Origin: Poriferisodalis sp965221945
GTDB lineage: Bacteria > Actinomycetota > Acidimicrobiia > Acidimicrobiales > Poriferisodalaceae
Direction: 5' to 3'
Assembly (NCBI RefSeq): GCF_965221945.1
Contig: NZ_OZ244925.1
Location: 1,240,001-1,304,000 of the forward strand
Length of the DNA stretch: 64,000 bases
Each line of letters begins with the position of its first letter. The first letter of the stretch is position 1. The notes below the pieces were generated by a model. That model made no database searches. It was not told the DNA's origin and saw only the letters and a program-made list of their open reading frames with translations. This document shows positions 42,269 through 51,314 of the stretch, in pieces. Both the position numbers and the translations under genes were made by a program.

Positions 42269-43657
42269 CGCCATTGCCGTCCCGGTCGAGACGGTACGGG
42301 TCCTCGCCGATGACCTTGACCATCACCGGCTTCTGGGCGGCCGTCAAGTCGCCGCAGTTGACCGCATCGCCGGGAAGGTTCGGCAGGCACGGTTCGTAGG
42401 CGGGGTGGCAGTCGTTACCGGCACTGGCGTTCTCGGCGGCGTCCGTAGATTCGCCGTCCCCTGGTTCGCCCTCGCCCGCTTCGGCTTCGTCTGCTTCGGC
42501 TTCGTCTGTTGTGGAGTCTTCGGGGTCCCCCGTCAGTGATGTCGTCGCTGCCGGTTGTGGGGCACTGAAGTCGAATTCGCCTCCGGTGCACGAGTCGAGT
42601 GCGTCATCGAGAACTCGTTGCTCGACGGAGTCAACAGCGAGATCCCAACGAGCCTTCACTGCGACCCAATCTGCTGCGTACTGGCATCGGTAGGCGTCCT
42701 CGGGAGGCCACCACTGCGCAGGATCCCGAGCGCTCTTGCTGCGGTTGGACGACGCCGTGATGGCAATGAGCGAGCGGGGATCGCCGAGATCGTTGGCGAA
42801 TCGGGTCCAGGTGTCGGCGGTCCATCGGTACCCGCCGGATTCCCACGCCTCGGCAAGGGGCACCATGTGGTCGATGTCGAGGTTCGATGCCGAGCTCACG
42901 CTGACGTTGTCGTACAGCGACCGCCAAGTGCTATCGGGGCGCCGCTCCGCTGCGAGGACTCGGTCTCGGGTGGAGCGTCCGTTGCTGTAGAGCCAGCCGC
43001 CAAACACGGCATCGCGGTCGTAGCCCCGACGTTGCTCAGCTTCGACTCGCAACCGCTCGAACAGGCCGATGACGCTCCTGCGCCGCTCGAGGTCAGCGGC
43101 TTCGGCTTCAGGATCCCGAATGCTCGCATCAGGAAACGTGACCGGTGGCAGCACTTGTGTGCCGTCGTCGCTGGTAGCTGCACCTTCCTCGCCCGAGTCG
43201 GCACCTCCCTCGCCTGAGGCCGCGCCATCCCCGGCCGTGGCCGCGCCTTCGTCACCCGTGGCCGCGCCGCCCTCGCCGGCGGCAGTGTCTGAAGGGGCAG
43301 TGTCTGAACGGTCTGGTGTAGCAGCGGAGGCAGTGTCTGAAGGGGCAGTGTCTGAACGGTCTGGTGTAGCAGCGGAGGCAGTGTCTGAAGGGGCAGTGTC
43401 TGAAGGGGCAGTGTCTGAAGGGGTTGTCCCGCCTGTGGCTTCCGAGCGCGAGGTGGCGTCCGCAGCAGGCTGCTGCGTGGCGATCGCTGAGTCTGATCTG
43501 GTCGAGCCGGTCCGGGCAGCCTCGGCGTCGGGTTGGCTTCGGGACGTGTCGGGGCCGGGGCGCACGCGGTCAGCGCGAGAACGGCGCCCGCGAGGCAGGT
43601 TCCGATGAGAGATCGCTGGACCTCAGCGGGGACACGGTTCGATGTGTGCACCCGCAT
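42252..43657 (-). pseudogene. lipoprotein HNH/DUF1524-type nuclease with Excalibur domain, frameshifted
   Basis: A lipoprotein signal begins at the ATG 43657: RSLIGTCLAGAVLALTACAP, with lipobox LTAC. The body lies in a different frame from about 43560 on: a Ser/Thr/Asp/Ala-rich linker with repeats, then the nuclease region YSNGRSTRDRVLAAE, LDIDHMVPLAEAWESG, NRSKSARDPAQW, and a C-terminal Excalibur calcium-binding motif (DPYRLDRDGNGVGCQ). Adding one C in the CCCC run near 43551-43560 would join the two as CAPAPDTS. Either the gene is recently broken or this is a base-calling error. Related proteins are secreted nucleases. Confidence 0.8.
43289..43430 (-). repeat. coding repeats in the nuclease linker
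   Basis: Short units built on TGAAGGGGCAGTGTC, with two 48-bp copies including GGTCTGGTGTAGCAGCGG, coding PSDTA and ASAATPDRSDTA segments in the extracellular linker. Confidence 0.85.
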
Positions 43658-43876
43658 CGTCGCGCAAGCTAGGCCGCTCCTGAGTGCTCGGGTGGGATAC
43701 GAACTCCGAGATCGCTGAATTGCCCGGAGTGGGGCCGACTAGCGATTCCGTGACCTGCGGCTTTGCGTTCTCGGGCCGACGATCCGGGCAATTGCTCAGC
43801 GGGCGCCCGAGAAACAGTGTTGCGCCAAACCCGCCGTGTCTCCTCTGGCATGTGTTGACGAAATTCGAGCGCGCGA

Positions 43877-45133
43877 ATGTTTGCATTTGAGAACGTATGT
43901 ATGTATACTTGCCTTATGTTGCTGGAGGCCCCGCCAGTTCGCCCCGATGGCGATGCTGCTGTGCTGGTTGCCGCGACTGCCGGTGGGGTCCAGTCCCACA
44001 GCGGCAGTGTCGATGACGGTCCCGTCGACGCAGTCGACTTCGGGGCGCTGGGGCACGGCGAGTTGGTCGATGAGTTGGTGGATCTGGTGGCGGAGCGTGC
44101 CCGGTTGGAGGGCCGCTATGTGGCTCTGCTCGGCGAGCTGGTGTCCCGAGATGGGACTCAGTCGGCTGCGTGGCAGCTGCGTGAGTACACGCGGATGAAC
44201 TCAGCCCAGGCTCGCAGTGAGGTACGGCTGGCCGAAGCTCTTGTCGAGCACGACTTCGCCGACACACTCGACGCGCTGTCCGCGGGTGAGATCCAGCTGT
44301 CTCATGCCAAGGTGATTGCTCGGGAGTCGCCGAAGAAGCACCGTCGCGACGAAGACGAGTTCCTCGAGCTGTGCCGCGCGTATCCCTCCGATGTGGTTGC
44401 CCGTCACACGCTGGCCTATGAGAGCTTGCAGGTGTTTGCCGACCTCGAAGCCGAGGCCGCAGCCAACGATCGCACCCCGGTCGATGCCGAGCTGGCGCTG
44501 CAGCGCGAGGAGCGTCGCTGCTCGATGCTCCTCGGTGATGACGGGATGTGGCATCTCCGAGCGGATCTGGACTTCATCGCCGGCCGCGAAATCAGCCAGC
44601 AGATTGCTGCGGCTGAGCGGGCGGTGCGCCAACGAGATGACGGCGGTGAGTTCGCCTATCCATAGCGAAATGCCGATGCATTGTGCGAACTGATCCTGGG
44701 CCGCCAGAAGCCACAGGCGAGCTTGGTGATCGTCGCCGACTACAACACGGTGTCGGGCGGTCTCGACAATCCTCGGCTCGACGATGGCACTCCGCTGTCG
44801 GCGAGACAGCTTGCTGAGCTTGCCGCTGATGCCAAGGTGCTGCCGGCGATGTTCAAGGCTGACTGGTCCGAGCTTGCCTTGGGGCGTGCTCGAAGCGCCA
44901 GCGAGGCGCAGCGCATCGTGCTGGCGATTCGGGACGGCGGCTGCATTGCTTGCGCCACGCATACCGAGCACTGCCACGCCCACCACATCGATCACTACGA
45001 GGATGACGGGCTCACCGAGATCTCCAACTTGGCGATGTTGTGCGTGCCCTGCCATCTCGACCATCACCAACGCCACTGGCCCATAGACACACCACCCGAC
45101 GGCACACCGCGACGCGCACCTCCCTGCGGATAG
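43877..45133 (+). pseudogene. DUF222 / HNH endonuclease interrupted by an in-frame amber codon
   Basis: The DUF222 half (43877-44662) and the HNH half (to 45133) are in one frame, 804 bases from start to the second in-frame Met and divisible by three. The only interruption is TAG at 44663-44665, in GGEFAYP*RNADALCEL, where intact relatives have an Arg-Ala-Asp-Ala-Leu segment. The HNH domain is CIACATHTEHCHAHHIDHYEDDG ... LCVPCHLDHH. About 417 residues if read through. Start could be the codon at 43877 or the ATG at 43916. Upstream sequence is unusually AT-rich (ATGTATGTATACTTG near 43900). Confidence 0.85.
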
Positions 45134-45393
45134 GCACGCATCGCTGCGGCGGGCCTGCGTTGCTCAACGACAGCCAGCTTGTGACGTGCCCCCGCCGAAT
45201 GGGCACGCATTGCGGGAGCAATCACGCCTGTTGCCGTGGACCGCGACCCGTGTCCGAAGTGCCTTCCGTGGCCGAAATGCGGAGCTCGGATCTGGAGGGG
45301 CGCATATGCACTGACCGGCGGGCATGCAGATCTGGAGACATATGCTCCGAACGAGAGCTGAGCGCGGGCTGTCGCGACTCGGGGAGAGTGCAC

Positions 45394-45819
45394 ATGGAAG
45401 CGATGGACCTGGGAAGCCTGAATTGGTGGGCGATCATCGTTGCGATCGTCTTCAATCAGGTGCTGGGTGCCGCCTGGTACAGCTCGTTCGCCAAGCCGTG
45501 GATGGCTGAAGTCGGCTTGACCGATGAGGACATGGAAGCGATGAAGGGCACCCCGCGCCGGTGGTACCCGTACGTCGTCGCAATCGTGCTGGCCCTGGTG
45601 TTCACGCTCGGCCTGGCACTGCTGGCGCAGGGCCTCGACGTCGACACTTTCGGCGAAGGGTTGGGCCTCGGCCTTCTGGCGGCGGTCGGCTTCGTGCTTA
45701 CCTCGAACGGCATCAACTACACGTTCGAAGGCCGCAGCTTGCGGCTCTTCGCGATCAACGCTGGCTACCCGCTGATCTCGTACTGCGTGATCGGCGTCCT
45801 GCTCGCGCTCTGGCGGTAG
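45394..45819 (+). CDS. DUF1761 membrane protein
   Basis: 141 residues from the ATG at 45394 with GGGGAGAG upstream. Four membrane helices: WWAIIVAIVFNQVLGAAWYSS, YVVAIVLALVFTLGLALLA, GLGLGLLAAVGFVLTSNGIN and LFAINAGYPLISYCVIGVLLAL. The helix-1 pattern with GAAWYS is the family signature. Function unknown. The 260 bases before it hold no gene, only two related words GGCACGCAT(C/T)GC after the DUF222 pseudogene. Confidence 0.85.
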   Translation: MEAMDLGSLNWWAIIVAIVFNQVLGAAWYSSFAKPWMAEVGLTDEDMEAMKGTPRRWYPYVVAIVLALVFTLGLALLAQGLDVDTFGEGLGLGLLAAVGFVLTSNGINYTFEGRSLRLFAINAGYPLISYCVIGVLLALWR

Positions 45820-45900
45820 GACACCTACAGACGCTCGATGCCGATGACGGCTACCGCTCGTGCGCGTTCCCCGAATAGCTCAACGACGCCAGAATGACTC

Positions 45901-46323
45901 TCATGCATCGGTCCAGGGGTTGACGACGTCGATTCCGCAGCCTTCGAAGTCGCTCACATTCCTGGTTGCAACCGATGTGCCCAACGAGCGGGCTATGGCG
46001 GCAATCTGGCAGTCGGCCTGGCTGATTGGGTGGCCGCTGGCGCGACGCGCGGCGGCTATCGCTGCGTACGCCTGAGCTGCGTTGCTGTCGAAGGACAAGA
46101 CCCGGTCGGCGAACAACACCTCGAAGGCCCGTGCGGCCGCGACGGACAGCCCACGCCGACGTTCTCCTTCGGGCAGCATCGCAATGCCCGTGCGGACCTC
46201 TGCTTCCGTCACAGCCGTTACGTAGAGATCATCGGTGAGCTGACGGTCGATCCATGCCAGAACCTCAGGTCGGGGATGCTCGCGCATGAGCTCGGAGACG
46301 ACATTGGTGTCGAGAATCAACAA
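45901..46323 (-). CDS. fitB: FitB/VapC-type PIN-domain toxin
   Basis: 140 residues. PIN catalytic acids: Asp in MLILDTNVVSEL, Glu in TEAEVRTGI, Asp in ISQADCQIAAIA and the final TRNVSDFEGCGI. The spacing matches FitB-like VapC toxins, which are metal-dependent RNases. It is the second gene of a two-gene operon, eleven bases after its antitoxin. Confidence 0.93.
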   Translation of the reverse strand: MLILDTNVVSELMREHPRPEVLAWIDRQLTDDLYVTAVTEAEVRTGIAMLPEGERRRGLSVAAARAFEVLFADRVLSFDSNAAQAYAAIAAARRASGHPISQADCQIAAIARSLGTSVATRNVSDFEGCGIDVVNPWTDA

Positions 46324-46334
46324 CGTCGCGGCCC

Positions 46335-46580
46335 TCAGTCGAACTGCGGGGGTTCGCGCATGGGCTCCCTAGGTGGGATCTCCAGGTTCTCGACGCCGAA
46401 AGGTCTGAAGAGCCGATGGATGGCTGTACCCAGGTTCGTTGACGGTGCTGCATCTTCGTTTAACGCTGCCTTGAGGATGTCGCGAGCTTCTTGCTCCATG
46501 GAGCGACCATGCTCTGCTGCGCGTATGCGCAGTCGTCGCTTCAGCCCATCGTCAAGATTGCGCACTGTGATACTGGCCAT
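46335..46580 (-). CDS. fitA: FitA-type ribbon-helix-helix antitoxin
   Basis: 81 residues from the ATG at 46580. MASITVRNLDDGLKRRLRIRAAEHGRSMEQEARDILKAAL is the ribbon-helix-helix domain; the tail PFGVENLEIPPREPMREPPQFD wraps the toxin. It represses its own operon when bound to the PIN toxin. The upstream AT-rich stretch 46590-46625 contains GTATACAGAGTATGC, a suitable operator (inference). A longer frame to 46739 lacks similarity and is rejected. Confidence 0.9.
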   Translation of the reverse strand: MASITVRNLDDGLKRRLRIRAAEHGRSMEQEARDILKAALNEDAAPSTNLGTAIHRLFRPFGVENLEIPPREPMREPPQFD

Positions 46581-46797
46581 GAACCCGTCTCCGTATCTCT
46601 TGTATACAGAGTATGCATTGACAGCATTGCAATCAACACGCCCATAGCGCTGTGACAGTTCTGGGATTGGTGTCGTCAGCGAGCGCGCTCGGGCGATGAC
46701 TGACAACCCCAACGAGTTGCGTTCATTGGCGACTCGCATAAACGACTAATTGGATATCCATCTACCATCTAATGGATAAGCAATTGGCCTTTTTTGC

Positions 46798-46929
46798 ATG
46801 GAGTACTTGCGACGGCATGCAGATGCACGGTTGGCACATCTGCTGTCCATCCATCCCGCTTGTGTGATCGAGGGCATCAGAGGCGTCGGAAAGACCAGCA
46901 CGGGCGCGCGTGTCGCCGCCTCATTCTGA
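46798..46929 (+). pseudogene. N-terminal remnant of a DUF4143-type ATPase
   Basis: A 43-codon frame coding MEYLRRHADARLAHLLSIHP followed by a Walker A (EGIRGVGKTSTG) and ending at TGA. The layout is that of the N-terminus of the about 400-residue ATP-binding proteins with a DUF4143 domain. The rest is absent: downstream bases belong to the convergent phosphotransferase gene. It is preceded by an AT-rich promoter-like region with the palindrome TGGATATCCA. A decayed mobile or toxin-linked gene is likely. Confidence 0.6.
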
Positions 46930-47068
46930 TTGGATCGTCAAGGGCTGCGGTCACCGCCGATATCGAAGCCGCATTCGCAGCCGCCGATCACTTCGAGACT
47001 GCTGCGGTGCTCGCGGGCGACCGCCGCCGGCTGGGCGTGCTGCTGGCTCGGCGCTACTCGTCGAACAG

Positions 47069-48691
47069 CTACTCGCTGGCCTGCGCAGCGAGGTGGCGGA
47101 ATGCCGAATACTTCGGCTGATCGATTGCGACCTGATGGGCCACTGAGGTCCGCAGGTACTCGGCGAGCCCGTCAGCGTCGAGCGCCATGGAGCCGTCCCG
47201 CAGCCGATGCACTAGCCGCCAGCGCAGCTCGGTGACTTGCTCGGCAACCTCAGCATCAGGCCCAGCCGAAGCCGCAGCATCATTACCAGCCCCAGCCGAA
47301 GCCCGAACTACGCCACCGACCTCCTCAGCAGGGGAGCCCATCAACGAGACCAACCGCTCCAGCTCATAGCGATGCAGCTGCGGGCCGATCAGCCGCTCGC
47401 GCAGCGCAATGTCAATCGAGTTCCCCGCCACCAGCGCCAAGAAACTCGTCCGCCCCTCGGTTGCCTGCCGCACCTCGGTGTGCAGGAAATTCCGAACGCT
47501 CTCGAGGATCTCGTCGACACGAGGCATGTCCCCAGCCGCAGCGTTCGCCTCTGCGCTGGTCGCACTGCCCCCGAGTGCCGACACCTTCGCCGCCCGGCGA
47601 CCAAAATCGGACTCAAGCAGACCCAGCGAATGCACCGCAGGCACGAACTCGACCTGCCCTGGAATGATCAGATGCGCACAGTCCAGCTGGCACTCAGAAC
47701 TCCGGCGCCCGATGGCCGGACGCTCCACGGTCGCATCAGAGCCCTGTCGGTACCGATCGGCCATGCCCAGGCACCCCACGGCCCACCAGAACGACCCGAA
47801 CACCTCCCAGTACTGCACCCGCTTGGGATCCACCGGCGCCCCGGCCACATCGGCGTAACCCGCGAACAAGTCCTCATAGCGCCCGAAGCCGCCAACCGGC
47901 AGATGCCGCTGCCCGAACCGCCACGAATTGGTGCACATCCAGCCCAGATCCCGCATCGGGTCGCCGATGTGGGCTGTCTCCCAGTCCAGCACGGCGACAA
48001 GCCCGGCGTCGGCGTCCACCATCACGTTGCCGTTGCGGAAGTCGTTGTGCACCAGCGTCAGCTCGACCGGATCCTGCCCTTCGAGCTGTTCGGACAACCA
48101 GCGGGCGGCATAGTCGATCATCGGCTGCGGCGTCGGCAGCTCCCGATACCGGTCCCAGGTCTCCGCCAGGTACTCACTCGGCTGTGCACGCAGCAGCACA
48201 TCACCCAGGCCGGTCGCGCCCACATCGATCCCATGGATACGGGCCATCTCCTGCCCGCACTGAAACGCCAGCTTCGAGCGCGCCTCCTCCAGCTCAGGCG
48301 ACCGAGCGATGCGGGCGCCGAGCGTTACGCCGTTCAGCCACTCCATCAAGAACCCCGCACCGATCCCGTCGGCAGGCGTCAGCACATACAGCACCTCGGG
48401 TTCAGGCACGCCCGCCAGACGAGCTGTGCTCATGCACAGAGCTTCAGCTTCGACGCCGGTGACGTTGTCGCCCTCGCGATCCATGCCGTCAGGCCCCCGA
48501 CGCAGGCAGATCTCAAGAACACCATCAGGGTCCGAAGCACGGCGACACCGAAGCCGATACGACTCCATGCTCGCCCCTCCGCTGAGCCGTTCGGCCGAGA
48601 CCAGCCCCTCGCAGTCGTCGATCTCGCGCCGCAGAACAGCGTCCAGAGCCGCAGCGAATTCGGGCAGCGCGTGCTGGCGGTCGTCGCTCAT
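47069..48691 (-). CDS. phosphotransferase (APH family) fused to DUF6285-like domain
   Basis: 540 residues from the ATG at 48691. Residues 20-330 are an aminoglycoside-phosphotransferase-like kinase: LTLVHNDFRNGNVMVD (catalytic Asp), LVAVLDWETAHIGDPMRDLGW (metal Asp). Residues 410-500 (MPRVDEILESVRNFLHTEVRQATEGRTSFLALVAGNSIDIALRERL) resemble DUF6285, which is often a separate neighbouring gene; here it is fused. In acyl-CoA pathways such kinases accompany acyl-CoA dehydrogenases. Substrate unknown. Start at MSDDRQ is preferred over the upstream ATG. Confidence 0.85.
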   Translation of the reverse strand: MSDDRQHALPEFAAALDAVLRREIDDCEGLVSAERLSGGASMESYRLRCRRASDPDGVLEICLRRGPDGMDREGDNVTGVEAEALCMSTARLAGVPEPEVLYVLTPADGIGAGFLMEWLNGVTLGARIARSPELEEARSKLAFQCGQEMARIHGIDVGATGLGDVLLRAQPSEYLAETWDRYRELPTPQPMIDYAARWLSEQLEGQDPVELTLVHNDFRNGNVMVDADAGLVAVLDWETAHIGDPMRDLGWMCTNSWRFGQRHLPVGGFGRYEDLFAGYADVAGAPVDPKRVQYWEVFGSFWWAVGCLGMADRYRQGSDATVERPAIGRRSSECQLDCAHLIIPGQVEFVPAVHSLGLLESDFGRRAAKVSALGGSATSAEANAAAGDMPRVDEILESVRNFLHTEVRQATEGRTSFLALVAGNSIDIALRERLIGPQLHRYELERLVSLMGSPAEEVGGVVRASAGAGNDAAASAGPDAEVAEQVTELRWRLVHRLRDGSMALDADGLAEYLRTSVAHQVAIDQPKYSAFRHLAAQASE

Positions 48692-48736
48692 GGCTGCGAA
48701 ACCCCTCGACAAGAGCGCATCGGGTCCTGCAGCGAC

Positions 48737-49633
48737 TCAGTCGTCCTTCTGCTGGGAGCCGAAGATCGTCGGCGGGCCTTTGAGTGACCAGTCCGGCGCC
48801 CCGTGCATCTGCCGGCCGTCGATGGTGAGCATCTGGGAAGACTCCCCGCCGCAGAGGCGGCCGCCGCTCGAGCCCAGCACGCCGTTCGCACCGACGTGGG
48901 AGATGGGGTAGGAGTCAATGGCCGAGTACGTCTGCAGCAGCAGCGGCCTAGGCCGGGGCGAATCGTTCGGCATCGAGCCATGCACCATGCAGCAGTTGTG
49001 CACGGTCACCGAGCCCGCCGGACCTCCCAGGTACACCATGGCGTCAAGGTCGAGCCCGGCAGCGTCGGCGTCGTTCATCGCACCGGCCCAGTTGCCATCG
49101 GGCGCATACAGGTCGTACAGCGGCCCGAGATGGCTGCCTGGCAGCACGCCCATCGGCGACATCTCGGGAACGACGTCTTCGAGGTACACCCCGATTGTCA
49201 GCGGCGTGAAGTCGGTGTGAGGCCAGAACTGGATGTCCTGGTGCCACTTGACCTCCTCACCGCCTTCGGACCACTTGAAGTTGAGCTTCGAGTGGTGGTA
49301 CCGGACGGGGCCGCCGAGCAACGCCGAAGCCAGCTGCGCCGGCGGACCCTCGAAGGTGAACCGGGCGTATGTCGGGTGCTGATCCACAGGTGAATTCAGG
49401 CGTCGCAGCCTCGGCACGTCAGCCGTGTGCGTGGGCTCCAGATCGAAGACCCTGCCCGAAGAGGCTTCCGCCCGGCTGGCCTCGACGAACTCCGCCGTGA
49501 CGGCCCGCAGCTCATCGAGCCACTCAGCTCCGACAAACCCAGGCAAGCACAGGTAGCCGTTCGCCTGGTAGTCGGCGCGCTGGGCGCCCGAGATGAGTTC
49601 GCTTGCTGTCGGGGGAGCTTCTGCGAGCGTCAT
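48737..49633 (-). CDS. phytanoyl-CoA dioxygenase-family protein
   Basis: 298 residues from the ATG at 49633. The Fe(II) triad is HxD in KWHQDIQFW and His in SVTVHNCCMVHGSMPN; Arg of PRPRPLLLQTYSA binds 2-oxoglutarate. A 2-oxoglutarate-dependent oxygenase on an unknown substrate, perhaps a lipid or small osmolyte. The reading frame runs upstream to 50200 through two copies of the 47-bp palindromic element and is not coding there. It follows on the same strand as the phosphotransferase gene, 45 bases apart. Confidence 0.9.
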   Translation of the reverse strand: MTLAEAPPTASELISGAQRADYQANGYLCLPGFVGAEWLDELRAVTAEFVEASRAEASSGRVFDLEPTHTADVPRLRRLNSPVDQHPTYARFTFEGPPAQLASALLGGPVRYHHSKLNFKWSEGGEEVKWHQDIQFWPHTDFTPLTIGVYLEDVVPEMSPMGVLPGSHLGPLYDLYAPDGNWAGAMNDADAAGLDLDAMVYLGGPAGSVTVHNCCMVHGSMPNDSPRPRPLLLQTYSAIDSYPISHVGANGVLGSSGGRLCGGESSQMLTIDGRQMHGAPDWSLKGPPTIFGSQQKDD

Positions 49634-49665
49634 GGGAGAAACCGTACCGGGTACGGCCGCCGAGA

Positions 49666-49712
49666 TTCTGTGTGCAGAATTGCCGCCACAGGCGACAGAC
49701 TTGCGCAGAGAA
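49666..49712. repeat. 47-bp imperfect palindromic element, copy 1
   Basis: Starts TTCTGTGTGCAGAATTGCCG and ends TTGCGCAGAGAA. The arms pair imperfectly around a short loop, CCACAG. It is 60 bp before copy 2, in the gap between two divergent genes. Confidence 0.85.
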
Positions 49713-49725
49713 GATGCTGTCTGAG

Positions 49726-49772
49726 TTCTTTGTGCAGAATTGCCGCCACAGACGGCAAAATTGCGCAGAGAA
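49726..49772. repeat. 47-bp imperfect palindromic element, copy 2
   Basis: Starts TTCTTTGTGCAGAATTGCCG and ends CGGCAAAATTGCGCAGAGAA. Best preserved copy; the arms of 20 bases match at about 17 positions. Confidence 0.88.
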
Positions 49773-49830
49773 GGCGCGGCGCCTCGCCGCCTCCCACCGT
49801 GGTTGTTCCCCTCAGCCATAGGGTGAGGCG

Positions 49831-51132
49831 ATGGCTGCCGATCTGGTGATCTCCGGTGGAAGGCTGGCCGATTCCGCCCATGGCGGTGAACGAATCGACG
49901 TGATCGTCGAGGACGGACGCATCTCGGCGGTGGTGCCGGCAGGAGAAGCGTCTCAGGCCCGACGGACATTGGACGCGTCGGATGCCTGGCTGATGCCTGG
50001 CTTCGTCGACATCCAGGTGCATTTCCGCACGCCGGGAGGGACCGACAGCGAGGACATCGCCTCGGGAGCAGCGGGGGCTGCCATGGGGGGCGTGACCGCC
50101 TGCGTGATGATGCCGAATACCACGCCGACGATCGACACGCCCGACATGGTCCGAGATGTGCTGGCGCTCGCCGCGGGAGCACCCTGCGATATCCGCACAT
50201 CAGCGGCCATCACCACCGGGCGAACGGGGGAGCGGCTCACTGACTTCGCAGCGCTCTACGGCATGGGCGTGCGGGTCTTCACAGACGACGGCGACTGCGT
50301 GGCTGACGACACCCTCATGGAAGCAGCCCTCGCCGCCACCGTCGGCCTGCCGGGCTCGGTCGTCAGCCAGCATGCCGAGGACCCCGACATGGTTGCCGGG
50401 GGAGTCATCAACGAAGGTCTTGTGTCCCGGCGGCTCGGCGTGCGGGGCCGACCGGCAGCTGCGGAGGTGTCGGTGGTGCTTCGCGACATCGAATTGGCCC
50501 GGCGCACCGGCGGCCGCTACCACGTCCTGCACATCTCCACCGCGGACGCCATGGAGCTGGTCGAACAGGCCAAGCGCACCGGCGTCGCTGTCTCCGCCGA
50601 AGTGACCCCACAGCATCTTGTGCTCACCGAAGACGATGTCGAGCGGCTGGGCACGACCGGCAAGATGAATCCTCCACTGCGACTGCGCAGCGACGTAGCG
50701 GCACTGTGCCGCGGCATCTGCGACGGCACGCTGGATGCGATCGCAACCGATCACGCACCCCATCACGCTTCGCTGAAGGACACGTCGCTGCGCGATGCCG
50801 CCCCGGGCATGACCGGTGTCGAGACGATGGCGTCGGTGATCTGGTCAGAGCTGGTAGCGACTGGGGTAATGTCGCCCGCCCGTTTCGTCGAGGTGGTCTC
50901 GGCTGCGCCGGCACGCATCGCCGGCATCGCCGAGCACGGTCATCGCGTCGAAGCCGGGATGCCCGCCAACCTCGCAGTGTTCGACCCTGCCCAGCGCTGG
51001 ACGGTCCGCGCCGACGAGCTGCAATCCCGCAGCCGCAACACGCCATGGGCGGGTCGCGAACTCACCGGCAAGGTGCGTCACACTGTGCTGGCCGGCCGCC
51101 CCGTGGTATCGGGCGGTGAGCTCTGCGGCTGA
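49831..51132 (+). CDS. dihydroorotase-like amidohydrolase
   Basis: 433 residues, class I dihydroorotase/allantoinase length. VFTDDGDCVADDTLM, SQHAEDPDM, VLHISTADAM and ATDHAPHH match class I dihydroorotase. The first metal motif reads DIQVHFRTPGG (residues 60-70): the first His of the usual HxH is Gln, while the second His remains. Either a variant enzyme or a non-catalytic homologue. A typical pyrimidine cluster is not adjacent, which also weakens a pyrC call. The gene is bracketed by the 47-bp palindromes. Confidence 0.85.
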   Translation: MAADLVISGGRLADSAHGGERIDVIVEDGRISAVVPAGEASQARRTLDASDAWLMPGFVDIQVHFRTPGGTDSEDIASGAAGAAMGGVTACVMMPNTTPTIDTPDMVRDVLALAAGAPCDIRTSAAITTGRTGERLTDFAALYGMGVRVFTDDGDCVADDTLMEAALAATVGLPGSVVSQHAEDPDMVAGGVINEGLVSRRLGVRGRPAAAEVSVVLRDIELARRTGGRYHVLHISTADAMELVEQAKRTGVAVSAEVTPQHLVLTEDDVERLGTTGKMNPPLRLRSDVAALCRGICDGTLDAIATDHAPHHASLKDTSLRDAAPGMTGVETMASVIWSELVATGVMSPARFVEVVSAAPARIAGIAEHGHRVEAGMPANLAVFDPAQRWTVRADELQSRSRNTPWAGRELTGKVRHTVLAGRPVVSGGELCG

Positions 51133-51176
51133 GCGGCCCGCGGATAGGTGATGTCTCGGAAAGGTGCTGTCGCGCA

Positions 51177-51223
51177 TTCTTTGCGCAGTTTTGCCGTCTG
51201 TGGCGGCATTTCTGCACAAAGTC
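51177..51223. repeat. 47-bp imperfect palindromic element, copy 3 (inverted)
   Basis: Reads as the reverse complement of copy 2 with few changes (starts TTCTTTGCGCAGTTTTGCCG). It lies between the dihydroorotase stop and the convergent CoA transferase. Confidence 0.88.
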
Positions 51224-51314
51224 CAGGCCGTCGGGGCTGCCGGGCATCGCCGCCTTTCGGCTGAGGCACCGCGCGGAGGGCCCGTCCTCGACGACGCGGC
51301 CGCGGCTCAGCTGT

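Noticed and set aside
47237..48787. 516-codon plus-strand frame antisense to the phosphotransferase
   Set aside because: Shadow frame; His/Arg/Pro-rich without motifs.
49634..50200. Upstream extension of the phytanoyl-CoA dioxygenase frame
   Set aside because: It translates the 47-bp palindromes and overlaps the dihydroorotase gene; the family start is MTLAEAPP at 49633.
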